This document shows positions 1-7,231 of a stretch of 13,160 bases of DNA, in pieces. The DNA is from Veillonellaceae bacterium. Its GTDB lineage: Bacteria; Bacillota; Negativicutes; Veillonellales; Veillonellaceae. The position numbers were made by a program, and so were the translations under genes. The stretch covers positions 1 through 13,160 of the forward strand of contig CAAFQR010000193.1 in NCBI GenBank assembly GCA_900765165.1, read 5' to 3'. Position 1 is the first letter of the stretch. Every line of letters starts with the position of its first letter. A model generated the notes under the pieces. It was not told the origin of the DNA. It ran no database searches and saw nothing but the letters and a program-made list of their open reading frames with translations.

Positions 1-83
1 TACTTTGCTTGCTTCGCTGCTTAGAATAATTCTGCTTACTGCCACTCTTAAAATTTTAGAACGTGGTCTTGACAAGGGGCCCA
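1..83. mobile_element. Probable end of an insertion sequence (IS3-like terminus)
   Basis: The cas10 reading frame stops at 84-86, and the sequence beyond it no longer looks like cas10. Read on the minus strand the junction starts TGGGCCCCTTGTCAAGACC; on the plus strand it therefore ends in CA. A TG...CA terminus with this kind of C-run resembles the ends of IS3-family (IS150 group) elements, which I know only by general pattern. No transposase is visible because only 83 bases lie in the window, and the exact junction could be a few bases off. The call rests on the abrupt loss of cas10 homology plus the shape of the end. A simple deletion or rearrangement junction is the alternative. Confidence 0.35.
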
Positions 84-1691
84 TTATAATTCATTCCAAG
101 CACCGACCATAAACACATCGTCGCCACCGGAATAAATAACATGAACTGCGTAATTTTCATCTGATGATGATTTCCAAACAACTGGCAACGTCCTTATTTC
201 TGACGGCAAATTATTTGTTTCACCATATGCTAAATCATTAACCGCTTGTTTAAAAAAGCGAGATAGACTTTTAGACAACTCAGCCTGTCGTACCAAAGAT
301 GCGTACTTTAGAGGATTCTCCTTATTACCATCAACAAAGCCCCCAATAAAGGCCGCTCCTAAGTTGTCTACATCAGCACGTAAAACGCCAATTCGGGCTA
401 TGCCTTGACCATTTTCACCACTTCGATTAGCCAGTTCCACAAAGTCTAGGACGTCACCACTATCATAGCGAGATGCATAATCAGCTAATATGAGTGCACG
501 ACCATACAAAGGTGATAATATACTATGATTCTTACCATAAATCATATCAACAGCATTAAATTTTACAAACTCAGCTAGGTCACTTTCTGCAATAACATAA
601 AGGCTACGATTATCTCCAAAGATAGGAACACCAACGCGATTAGTGCGTGCATTTGAAGTTGCTATTACAAAACAAGAGGATTCAGATTGAACTAAATATT
701 CACCTAATTTAAATAAACCACTACAAATAGGACATGCTTCTTTGTCATCACTATCACCATACGGTTCTAATGAGACTGTCGATGTACGACATACTGAACA
801 TTCACGATTACCTTCATGTACAACATTATACTGACTGTTTTCATCAAACAGCTCATCAAGATTACTGTGTGCATATCTTTGTAACTTTGCCAATCGAATA
901 GATTCTCCCACTGAAGCAAATACGTTACGTTGCTCACTAGACTCCTGTAATTCGCCAATCGTGCATGCGGCACTACCAATTGCCAAATATAATGCACTTC
1001 CCATATGCTTAAGCAGCCAAGTATTAACAGCCGATTCAAACTCTGTTAATGCAATTCTACTTGCTTTCGTATTAGGTATGATTAAATAAAAATGTCCGCC
1101 ACCTGTATACAAAACATGACTACGAGATAAATTTAACTTTTTCAAGAAGCTATCCACTGCATATTCCATGAAAAGTTCCAAATAAAAAGAACGGCCACGA
1201 AGCGATTTTAAAGCGCCTTTAGAAGGAATTGTATAAATAAAATTCTGAATTCCCGAGAAGTCTCCCGACAATATCATAAAAGGCTTTGCTTCAGCACTAT
1301 TATTCTCTTTATCATTATTATCTACTTCAACAACCAAAGACTCTAACGAAATATTCGCTTCTTCAGCATGGTCAGCTAAACATACTGCAACAGCAGCTAC
1401 CATTTTAGATTGTATATAAACCGATACATCCGATATGGATCCTGACGTAGTATCTCCGGGAATACCTTTCCCTACAGCTTCAAATATCGCGCTTAAATAA
1501 TCCATATTATCGCAATTATCGTTTTTCAATTTTTTTAAAAAGCGTTTCCATATATTGATAAGTGCATCCTCATCAACCTCAATATGAGTGTTAACAGGGT
1601 ATTGAAAAAGATTTTTATCGGCTGTCATAGGATATACCAATGTTGGTTTGTCTGAAGTATTTCCAAACACCGTAAAAATTGAGCGTAACAA
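84..1691 (-). pseudogene. csm1: Cas10/Csm1 (type III-A CRISPR effector large subunit), main fragment, 3'-truncated
   Basis: This 535-residue frame is the body of Cas10/Csm1, the large subunit of type III-A CRISPR complexes, which makes cyclic oligoadenylate when target RNA is bound. It opens with the linker LRSIFTVFGN typical of Csm1. The first palm domain follows (about residues 137-260), with LSGDFSGIQNFIY, SKGALKSLRGRSFYLEL and YTGGGHFYL. A four-cysteine zinc site is at C298, C301, C320 and C323. The second palm starts near GVLRADVDNLGAAF (435-448) and carries the synthase motif GGDD at 522-525. The protein then stops ten residues later, so the rest of palm 2 and the C-terminal helical domain (normally some 150-200 residues) are missing. 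The frame opens at a TTG with no convincing ribosome site. It is in the same frame as the HD fragment upstream, separated by one TAA at 1707-1709. I judge this a pseudogene; family assignment is very secure. Confidence 0.9.
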
Positions 1692-1706
1692 TTTATTAGA
1701 CTCTTG

Positions 1707-1976
1707 TTAAGAACTACTAGCAACACCCAAAATTCTTCGTGCCAATTGAATAGGCTCTAATGTATTTTTTTCTACACTAGCAAGCTGTCCGCGCTCCTCC
1801 TCGGACGTTGCCATAATATATGATAATTCGTTGTCTGTAACGCCTACACTAGCTAACGTATTTTTCAATGCCGTTCTAATATCATCGCCTAATGCTACCG
1901 TTCCTTCACAACGATGGATAAGGCTTCCAATTTCATGGAGTAAAGCGACCCTATCCAAACGTTCGAAATGCCCCAT
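1707..1976 (-). pseudogene. csm1: N-terminal HD-like fragment of the same Cas10/Csm1
   Basis: About 89 residues, starting MGHFERLDRVALLHEIGSLI, match the N-terminus of Csm1, where the HD nuclease motif normally reads LLHDIGK. Here the HD pair is HE and the following lysine is gone. I also see no later His-His pair, and the whole region up to the LRSIF linker is only about 95 residues, shorter than usual. The single-stranded DNase of Cas10 is therefore probably inactive, independently of the stop codon. The frame ends at TAA 1707-1709; after five further codons it continues without a shift into the main fragment. ATG 1974-1976 is preferred over ATG 1980-1982 because AAAGGGTG lies 7 nt before the former and abuts the latter. 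Homology of this short piece rests on position, motif and continuity of frame. Confidence 0.7.
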
Positions 1977-2012
1977 ATGCATTCACCCTTTCGATAGTAA
2001 CAACTCTCTACA

Positions 2013-2043
2013 TATATAGTTTTTACAAATACATGGTATTCAA
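2013..2043 (-). promoter_or_regulatory. Possible promoter of the cas10 remnant
   Basis: On the minus strand TTGAAT (2038-2043) precedes TATATA (2013-2018) with a 19-nt spacer, in an AT-rich stretch about 40 nt before the HD-fragment start. The spacer is longer than ideal. In AT-rich DNA such matches occur by chance. Confidence 0.3.
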
Positions 2044-2133
2044 TTATCTTATTTTCATTATGCCATATATCAAAAATATTTCCAACTCACAATTTATTCA
2101 TGTCATTATACAGTTAGTTTATTTTTACGTACC

Positions 2134-2171
2134 AAAAAGGACAACCGCATCACCGCGCGGTTGCCCTTTTT
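2134..2171 (-). terminator. Intrinsic terminator after the first DUF805 gene
   Basis: Arms 2134-2148 (AAAAAGGACAACCGC) and 2157-2171 pair over 15 positions with one mismatch around an 8-nt loop, with A/T runs at both ends. It can act in both directions. It lies 50 nt beyond the stop of the first DUF805 gene and ahead of the cas10 remnant, so it separates the two. The terminator after the second DUF805 gene is closely related. Confidence 0.75.
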
Positions 2172-2220
2172 TATTTCACTTCATTCGATTAACACAAGTT
2201 TCACACTAAAACTCACGTTC

Positions 2221-2850
2221 TTAGCTCAATGGTCCCGGCACATTGCCATAACGGTTCGCCCATTTGTCGCCATCCATAATCGTAAAGATAAAGATGACTA
2301 ACGCTCCGATAGTCGGTACCAATTGTATAAGCACCCACCAGCCGCTCATATTGCGATCATGCAAACGGCGAACTGTCATGCCCAAGTTTGGAATAATATG
2401 AGCTAAAGCGCCTAAAACCATAAGGCCACTGCCAACTTCTTCAGAGATAATCATGCCTACAAGCGTTACGACAAAAATTACTACCCAAGTGGCAATACAA
2501 TACTGCCAGAACTGTGTACGCGTTACACGACCATTAAAATTCGCGTACTGTTTCGTCATAATCGTCTTATAATTGGGGAACATCGTTCCAAAGAAACTTT
2601 CGCTATACGCTTGCTGAAGTTGCTGAGATGTAGCAGATCGTTGTGGCTGTCCCCACTGTTGCTGATTAGGCTGCTGGAACTGCGCTCCTTGCTGTTGCTG
2701 CCCCCAAGATTGACTCTGTTGCTGCGGTGCTGCCGCCGAAGCACCATTCGGCATTCCCGCCGACTGATCTAAGCCAGCTAAGTTAAATCCGCATTTTTCA
2801 CAAAATTTTGCGCCATCAGCAGTAGGCGCCCCACATTTCGGACAAAACAT
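2221..2850 (-). CDS. Zinc-ribbon, glutamine-rich, DUF805 membrane protein (copy 1)
   Basis: This 209-residue protein starts with a zinc ribbon (C3, C6, C17, C20 in MFCPKCGAP...FCEKCG). A low-complexity linker of about 50 residues rich in Gln, Ser and Ala follows. The C-terminal DUF805 domain (about 85-209) has three to four hydrophobic membrane segments and the family signature RRLHDRNMSGWW. The function of DUF805 proteins is not established; a membrane protein with a cytosolic metal-binding head is the structural reading. ATG 2848-2850 is chosen because AAGGAG lies 8 nt before it; the upstream GTG and ATG are too close to that site. The second copy starts identically. The gene appears to be alone, with a terminator downstream and about 217 nt without a gene upstream. 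Confidence 0.85.
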   Translation of the reverse strand: MFCPKCGAPTADGAKFCEKCGFNLAGLDQSAGMPNGASAAAPQQQSQSWGQQQQGAQFQQPNQQQWGQPQRSATSQQLQQAYSESFFGTMFPNYKTIMTKQYANFNGRVTRTQFWQYCIATWVVIFVVTLVGMIISEEVGSGLMVLGALAHIIPNLGMTVRRLHDRNMSGWWVLIQLVPTIGALVIFIFTIMDGDKWANRYGNVPGPLS

Positions 2851-3067
2851 ACCCATCACTCCTTAAATCTAAAACAACGTAACACACCAAATGAAGAATA
2901 TGTCATACCCCAAACGCGGGATAACCAGTAAATAAAACCAACACACCAAAATTTATAACTACCTGCATTTGATAAGTGATATAACATATCTCTATTCTAA
3001 TAGTATCATATTTTTGCTCGTATGTACCACGACGATAATAGTCGATAATGTGCATAAATTAGTAAGA

Positions 3068-4399
3068 TTAAGTTATTTGCTCCTCTCCCCTACGATTCAG
3101 TAGCGCTTCAAACACCGGTGCAAAGTCTATGTCTTTAATCGCACCATAGTGATTGATGAAATAGTTTTTCATATAATCAGTGTTTTTGCGCACGCTATGT
3201 TTACCAGCCGTACTGAAGTCAGAAAGTGAGTAGTGTTTACTAAGATGTGTAATATCATCGCGTTCTACGAATTTTATTTCATCACGACGATACAGATTAG
3301 AATCTAAAAATAGCGGGTTATGCGTATTGAATACAAGTTGGGCATGGTTGACGTTTATTTCATCGTTGTGGAAAATGTTGACCAAACTCATGATTGCCAT
3401 CGGATGTATGGACGTATCAAATTCATCAACAACCAAGGTTCCTCCAGTCTGCAACGTCCGCAACAAAACGGGAAAGATGTTAACAAAGCGCAGTGTGCCA
3501 TAGGATTCAAATACGTCAGACGGTAACGTAACCGTCTTGTTACCGACCTTTACTTCAGACACAAGCTTCGGCGTTTTGTTTTCATCAGCGTCATAGGTCA
3601 ACGAATTGGCCGTAACACCAAATGCTTCAGCTGCTAGTGACTGCGCTTGCGTAAAGGTCTGCGAAAAGCCTGCTGCCGAATTTCTACTTGGCAAAAACTG
3701 GATTTTATCGGCATGATACACAACCATAAGCTTCCGTTCAAACCAATCGACAATAACGCTCGCTAGCTTCTGGCTAATAATCGATTTAAACCCATTCGTC
3801 AGAAACAACTCATCAGCCTTTAAATTATCCTGTGCCAACGACAAGGCGTATTCTGCATTTTCGCTAAACCGAGCGCCTACATACCGGCTATACCGATTAA
3901 AATTCCCCAGCTCAATCGAATCTTTGCCCAATCGCTTAAAGATTAAATCTTTATTGACATACAATTCTTCTCGTACAACGCTTCGCGTAGCATCTGTTTC
4001 TAAAAACTTACCTATATCTATTTCTAAACAATATTTTATTTGCAATAATTCTGCAATAAAGTTTATTTCAAAAGTAATAGGTTTTGCTTCCGTCAATTCG
4101 TTGTTAGGAATTAATTCTAAACGGACCGACGAAGGATTGGCTGTAATACTATCGTCATTGCGAATATGACCACGCAACACAATGGATTTAAACGTATCAA
4201 GAGCACCAATAATATTGGATTTACCGGCTGCATTAGGTCCATAAATAACAGCCGATGACAAGCCTTTATAAAGCTTCCGCCCTACATTTTCTTTTAAAAT
4301 ACTGTAATCCAACCCTGTCTGTTTAGGTGCCGGCACCAAGCTAAACACGGTTTTATCAAGAAATGATTTATAGTTAGAAAAGGAAAACTCGAGCAACAT
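3068..4399 (-). CDS. ABC-type AAA ATPase, AAA15/RloA-like (COG1106 type), orphan
   Basis: A 443-residue ATPase. It begins MLLEFSFSNYKSF, the usual opening of this family. Walker A is GPNAAGKS (54-61), a signature-like ESYGTLR lies at 298-304, Walker B is TLVVDEFD (321-328), and a switch histidine is H360 in FNTHNPLFLD. The region between is the variable arm. Relatives often act in phage defence or restriction-linked modules with a partner nuclease such as RloB or a TOPRIM protein. No partner gene lies downstream here; the next gene is DUF805 copy 1. ATG 4397-4399 is chosen because AGAGGTGAT lies just before it; the GTG nine bases further upstream is part of that ribosome site. A strong promoter sits about 45-70 nt upstream. 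Function is inferred from family only; the ATPase fold is certain. Confidence 0.85.
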   Translation of the reverse strand: MLLEFSFSNYKSFLDKTVFSLVPAPKQTGLDYSILKENVGRKLYKGLSSAVIYGPNAAGKSNIIGALDTFKSIVLRGHIRNDDSITANPSSVRLELIPNNELTEAKPITFEINFIAELLQIKYCLEIDIGKFLETDATRSVVREELYVNKDLIFKRLGKDSIELGNFNRYSRYVGARFSENAEYALSLAQDNLKADELFLTNGFKSIISQKLASVIVDWFERKLMVVYHADKIQFLPSRNSAAGFSQTFTQAQSLAAEAFGVTANSLTYDADENKTPKLVSEVKVGNKTVTLPSDVFESYGTLRFVNIFPVLLRTLQTGGTLVVDEFDTSIHPMAIMSLVNIFHNDEINVNHAQLVFNTHNPLFLDSNLYRRDEIKFVERDDITHLSKHYSLSDFSTAGKHSVRKNTDYMKNYFINHYGAIKDIDFAPVFEALLNRRGEEQIT

Positions 4400-4441
4400 T
4401 TCTATCACCTCTTTTGCATTTTTTTTGCAATACCTAATTTT

Positions 4442-4470
4442 ATTTTACTATTAGCTATAACAGTTGTCAA
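4442..4470 (-). promoter_or_regulatory. Strong promoter for the AAA ATPase gene
   Basis: On the minus strand a perfect -35 TTGACA (4465-4470) and -10 TAAAAT (4442-4447) are separated by exactly 17 nt. Transcription would start near 4435. The leader then holds a small dyad, TTGCA/TGCAA (4414-4418 and 4426-4430), just before the ribosome site, which could be an operator or be meaningless. Confidence 0.7.
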
Positions 4471-4479
4471 AAGAGGCTT

Positions 4480-4682
4480 TTACCAATTCAAGTTATTGGC
4501 TAACTTCAACGCAACTACGTGCTTAACCGCATCATTGAGACGTTCTTGGCTAATAGCGCCGGGGCGTGCTGGTAATAAATATTTATGGGCTGAAATATAG
4601 CGTTTAATTGTTGTAAGACTTCCTGGATATCCGTCTTTTTGAAGACGTTCAAAGCAAACTACAATAAATTCTACCTTTATGA
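4480..4682 (-). pseudogene. Small remnant, possibly of a transposase helix-turn-helix
   Basis: An open stretch of about 65-74 codons contains FERLQKDGYPGSLTTIKRYI, which resembles the helix-turn-helix part of IS21- or ISL3-like transposases (pattern 'GYxGSxxTxxRY'). The rest, ending NLNW, is not recognisable. The only upstream initiator is a TTG inside the T-run of the neighbouring terminator, with no ribosome site, so a functional gene is unlikely. I read it as a decayed insertion between the two DUF805 cassettes. Family assignment is tentative; a chance open frame is possible. Confidence 0.35.
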
Positions 4683-4702
4683 TTAAGATAAAAAGCACGC
4701 AC

Positions 4703-4740
4703 AAAAAAAGAGCACCCGCCTAACCAAGCGGTTGCTCTTT
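4703..4740 (-). terminator. Intrinsic terminator after the second DUF805 gene
   Basis: Arms 4707-4719 (AAAGAGCACCCGC) and 4728-4740 pair with one mismatch around an 8-nt loop; on the minus strand the hairpin is followed by seven T. It lies about 36 nt past the stop of DUF805 copy 2. It closely resembles the terminator at 2134-2171. Confidence 0.8.
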
Positions 4741-4775
4741 CATTTCACTTCATTCAATTAACAAAACTCTCCAAC

Positions 4776-5348
4776 TCAAGTCAGTGGTCCCGGCACATCA
4801 CCAAAGCGGTTCGGCCCATCATCACCAGGCCAAAACATTACTTTTAAGATTATTATCAATCCTAAAATTGGTATTGCCTGCGACAGAATCCACCATCCCT
4901 GCATATTACAATCGTGCAAACGACGAACAAACATCCCTAAAATTGGAAGCAAATGTGCAATCCAAGCAATATACATTAAATCATTTTCCCAAACTTCAGA
5001 AAGAGCGCTACCTAGAAGAGTACAGCCCCAAATAACAATAGTCGCAACAATATTAAACTGCCAAAACTGTATTAGCGATACACGTCCATTAAAACGGATA
5101 TATTGCGTAGTCATAACCGTTATATAATTAGAAAACATATTGCCAAAGAAACTATCGATATTTATCTGGACCCGCCGAGTATGTTCTTTTTGTAAGGACG
5201 GATCCCGCTTTTGCTGGTTATACTGCAATGTTTCTTCATGCTGCACCGATTGCTGAAATGCTTCATTTCGATTAACTAATTTATAGCCACATCGTTCGCA
5301 AAAGTTAGCCCATTCTGTAGTGGGCGCACCGCATTTCGGACAAAACAT
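4776..5348 (-). CDS. Zinc-ribbon DUF805 membrane protein (copy 2)
   Basis: A 190-residue paralogue of the protein at 2221-2850. The zinc ribbon is at the same places (C3, C6, C17, C20). The linker is shorter and charged (Gln, Glu, Lys, Arg) rather than Gln-rich. The DUF805 domain again carries membrane segments and the signature RRLHDCNMQGWW, and the protein ends NRFGDVPGPLT, like NRYGNVPGPLS in copy 1. AAGGAGGG lies 6 nt before ATG 5346-5348. The intergenic stretch upstream has three 14-bp tandem repeats. Divergent linkers with conserved ends suggest an old duplication, not a recent one. Biochemical role unknown. Confidence 0.85.
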   Translation of the reverse strand: MFCPKCGAPTTEWANFCERCGYKLVNRNEAFQQSVQHEETLQYNQQKRDPSLQKEHTRRVQINIDSFFGNMFSNYITVMTTQYIRFNGRVSLIQFWQFNIVATIVIWGCTLLGSALSEVWENDLMYIAWIAHLLPILGMFVRRLHDCNMQGWWILSQAIPILGLIIILKVMFWPGDDGPNRFGDVPGPLT

Positions 5349-5381
5349 ATTTATCCCTCCTTAAAAGTCCTCTCTTTGCCC

Positions 5382-5423
5382 CTTTGAGAATGTCTCTTTG
5401 ATAATGCACCTTTGACAATCAAC
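5382..5423. repeat. Three tandem 14-bp repeats between pncA and DUF805 copy 2
   Basis: Units at 5382-5395, 5396-5409 and 5410-5423 share CTTTGANAAT followed by four variable bases, at an exact 14-bp period. They fill the 79-bp gap between the nicotinamidase stop and the ribosome site of DUF805 copy 2. They could be binding sites for a regulator or a slippage product. Confidence 0.5.
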
Positions 5424-5427
5424 TCCA

Positions 5428-5958
5428 CTACACAATTTCAATCTGACAACTCTTCATGGCCGTCAACGCTGCTTCGTGCTGAGCCGGTGTCACACCGGCG
5501 CAACAATTAGCCACGACTTTAATCGGTACTTCCGACAAGAACGCTTTCAGCAAAATTGCATTGGATAACACACAAATATCCGTGCAAATGCCGACAAGCG
5601 TAATATCCGAAATCCCTTTGGTCGCATGCAACTGCGCCATCGCTTCTGCCAGTGCTTTTGAACCAAATTGTGGCTTTTCAAAAACCTGGCTTTGATGTTC
5701 CTCTTGCCATTTAACTAGCGACGGCACCAGCTGCCACCCGTCCGTGCCCTTAATGCAATGGGGCACCGGCAAATGCTTGCCTTCCTGGGTATTTAAATAG
5801 TTTTCATCATGCGTATCCTGCGTGAATACGACGGTTCCTTTGAAATGACCAACCAGTTCACTAACGGCTGGTACGATAGCTTCTGCTTCTTTAGTGCCTA
5901 GCGCACCATTTACAAAGTCGTTCTGCATGTCCACAACGACTAAAACTGATTCTGCCAT
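5428..5958 (-). CDS. pncA: Nicotinamidase / isochorismatase-family cysteine hydrolase (PncA-like)
   Basis: A 176-residue cytosolic hydrolase, close in length to bacterial PncA (about 180). The likely reaction is nicotinamide to nicotinate plus ammonia, feeding NAD salvage. The catalytic triad is visible: D10 in VVVDMQNDFV, K95 in FEKPQFGS, and C129 in GICTDICVLSN. The metal-site pattern is D48, H50 and H67 (TQDTHDENY ... PHCIKGTDGW), and the IKGT(D/E)G block is typical of Bacillus-type PncA. It starts at ATG 5956-5958 after AAGGGG. It sits 71 nt downstream of the crotonase gene and may share its transcript. Related isochorismatase-like amidases with other substrates cannot be excluded, but the metal histidines favour PncA. 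Confidence 0.8.
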   Translation of the reverse strand: MAESVLVVVDMQNDFVNGALGTKEAEAIVPAVSELVGHFKGTVVFTQDTHDENYLNTQEGKHLPVPHCIKGTDGWQLVPSLVKWQEEHQSQVFEKPQFGSKALAEAMAQLHATKGISDITLVGICTDICVLSNAILLKAFLSEVPIKVVANCCAGVTPAQHEAALTAMKSCQIEIV

Positions 5959-6029
5959 AATCCACGCCCCTTTTTATAGCATTATTACGCTTCTGCTGTT
6001 CTTCAATCTATACAACCAAAATCTACACC

Positions 6030-6794
6030 TTAGAATTTTGGCGGTCGTTTTTCTTTAAAGGCCGCTACGCCTTCGGTATAGTCCGGACCACCTAACAGAT
6101 CAGCCTGTACCTTCGCTTCGTCTTCCAATAACTCACGGAGGCTGCGATAGGACGTGCGAAGCATTTCCTTCATAGCCTTTAATGCTGTCGGCGAACCTTG
6201 TGCCAACCGTGTTGCCATAGCGCGCACTTTATCTTCTAATTCATCGGGTGGCACACTATAGTTAATAAGGCCAATACGTACCGCTTCGTCAGCCGACACG
6301 GGCACGCCGCTATACATCAATTCCTTGGCCTTCTGCATACCAACGGCACGAGGCAATAACCACAAGCCACCGCAGTCTGGGATAAGTCCAACAGACACGA
6401 AAGACTGGATAAACCGCGCCTGCATGGACGCTACCGCCATATCACAAGCGAGCATCAAATTCACACCGGCACCGGCTGCTACGCCATTGACCATAGCAAT
6501 GACCGGCTTCGGGCAAGACTCCAAGTGGAGCGTCATTTCACCAACACGGGTGATAAAACGCTTCCGCGCCCCTTTATCCGTCATGGTTTCCATGAAACGC
6601 AAGTCGCCACCGGCACAAAACGCCCGGCCCGCCCCGGTCAAGATGATAGCGCGCACATTCTGATCCTGCACCAACGCATCAAGCCCGGCGTGGAACGACT
6701 CCACCAACTCATCATTCATAGAGTTTAACTCATTGGGGCGATTCAAGATCAGATAACCAATGGCTCCATCGATTCGCAATTCTACAGCCTTCAT
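6030..6794 (-). CDS. Crotonase-family enoyl-CoA hydratase/isomerase
   Basis: A 254-residue crotonase-fold protein acting on an acyl-CoA thioester in the cytosol. The oxyanion-hole segments are AFCAGGDL (58-65) and NGVAAGAG (103-110). The catalytic segment reads GLIPDCGGLWLLPR with D140 where classical hydratases have a second glutamate. That Asp and the wording around it resemble PaaG-type ring-enoyl-CoA isomerases, so an isomerase-like chemistry is as likely as hydration. The end, TEGVAAFKEKRPPKF, is the normal family C-terminus, so the protein is full length. GGGAGGTG stands about 4-5 nt before ATG 6792-6794. No other fatty-acid or aromatic-CoA genes are near, so the pathway is unknown. Confidence 0.85.
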   Translation of the reverse strand: MKAVELRIDGAIGYLILNRPNELNSMNDELVESFHAGLDALVQDQNVRAIILTGAGRAFCAGGDLRFMETMTDKGARKRFITRVGEMTLHLESCPKPVIAMVNGVAAGAGVNLMLACDMAVASMQARFIQSFVSVGLIPDCGGLWLLPRAVGMQKAKELMYSGVPVSADEAVRIGLINYSVPPDELEDKVRAMATRLAQGSPTALKAMKEMLRTSYRSLRELLEDEAKVQADLLGGPDYTEGVAAFKEKRPPKF

Positions 6795-6871
6795 AAGGCA
6801 CCTCCCATTCTATGTACTGCGGCACCGCAAAGGCTACCGCGATTATCCAATAGCATTTGAAATATACTTCT

Positions 6872-6877
6872 ATTATA
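6872..6877 (-). promoter_or_regulatory. Possible -10 element for the crotonase gene
   Basis: A perfect TATAAT on the minus strand lies about 78 nt before the start codon and downstream of the terminator at 6952-6990. No good -35 is found at 17 nt (TAGGAT), so the promoter is only plausible. The position, just past a terminator and before a gene, supports it. Confidence 0.4.
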
Positions 6878-6951
6878 AAATATTTTGGTGGCAAATCCTA
6901 GGAACAGGGACACTATTCCATCATGTATACACAAGAAGTGCGCATAAATAG

Positions 6952-6990
6952 TCAAAAATAGCGCAGAGCAAATTCCCAATCGCTCTGCGC
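6952..6990 (-). terminator. Intrinsic terminator after the 31-residue membrane protein gene
   Basis: A perfect 9-bp stem, GCGCAGAGC (6961-6969) with GCTCTGCGC (6982-6990), and on the minus strand a TATTTTTGAC tail. It lies 24 nt beyond the small gene's stop and ahead of the crotonase gene. Confidence 0.85.
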
Positions 6991-7013
6991 CACACCATCT
7001 CACTTGCATCCTC

Positions 7014-7109
7014 TTATTTACGCGTAAATAGCTTTTGCAACAAGGTTAGCACCCCACTAAAGCAATACGCAAAAATCAAGCCGATGATTAAATTTAAGAT
7101 GATTTCCAT
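7014..7109 (-). CDS. Small single-helix membrane protein (31 residues)
   Basis: ATG 7107-7109 opens a 31-codon frame ending with TAA at 7014-7016. The product begins MEIILNLIIGLIFAY and ends LTLLQKLFTRK. Residues 3-24 are almost wholly hydrophobic, then a basic tail (K, R, K), as expected for one helix with a cytoplasmic C-terminus. AAGGAG lies 10 nt upstream. A perfect terminator follows 24 nt after the stop. Those three marks together make it a likely real gene despite its size. It begins only 29 nt after the hairpin of the leuB terminator, leaving little room for its own promoter, so it may depend on read-through from the leucine operon. Its function is unknown; I do not recognise the family. 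Confidence 0.6.
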   Translation of the reverse strand: MEIILNLIIGLIFAYCFSGVLTLLQKLFTRK

Positions 7110-7127
7110 ACTATGCACGCTCCTTAC

Positions 7128-7173
7128 CCAAAGCAAAACACACCCTACTACTTACTATAATAATAGGGTGTGT
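7128..7173 (-). terminator. Terminator after leuB
   Basis: A 10-bp perfect stem, ACACACCCTA (7138-7147) with TAGGGTGTGT (7164-7173), has a 16-nt loop and a minus-strand tail TTTTGCTTT. It ends the leuACDB operon about 60 nt past leuB. The tail is imperfect and the loop large, so leakiness is plausible, which matters for the small gene just beyond it. Confidence 0.65.
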
Positions 7174-7231
7174 GTCTAAAGAGCGTCATTAAATTGTTAG
7201 TTCAACGAAGGCATTTTATTTCAGCAGAAAA

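Noticed and set aside
3008..3058. Hairpin CGAC/GTCG after the ATPase gene as a terminator
   Set aside because: The stem is only 4 bp and no T-run follows directly.
2851..3067. Promoter for DUF805 copy 1
   Set aside because: The 217-nt AT-rich gap has several weak -10-like strings but no -35/-10 pair at acceptable spacing, so none is called.
6791..7009. 72-codon minus-strand open frame upstream of the crotonase gene
   Set aside because: It crosses the perfect terminator at 6952-6990, overlaps the crotonase start and has an unconvincing composition.
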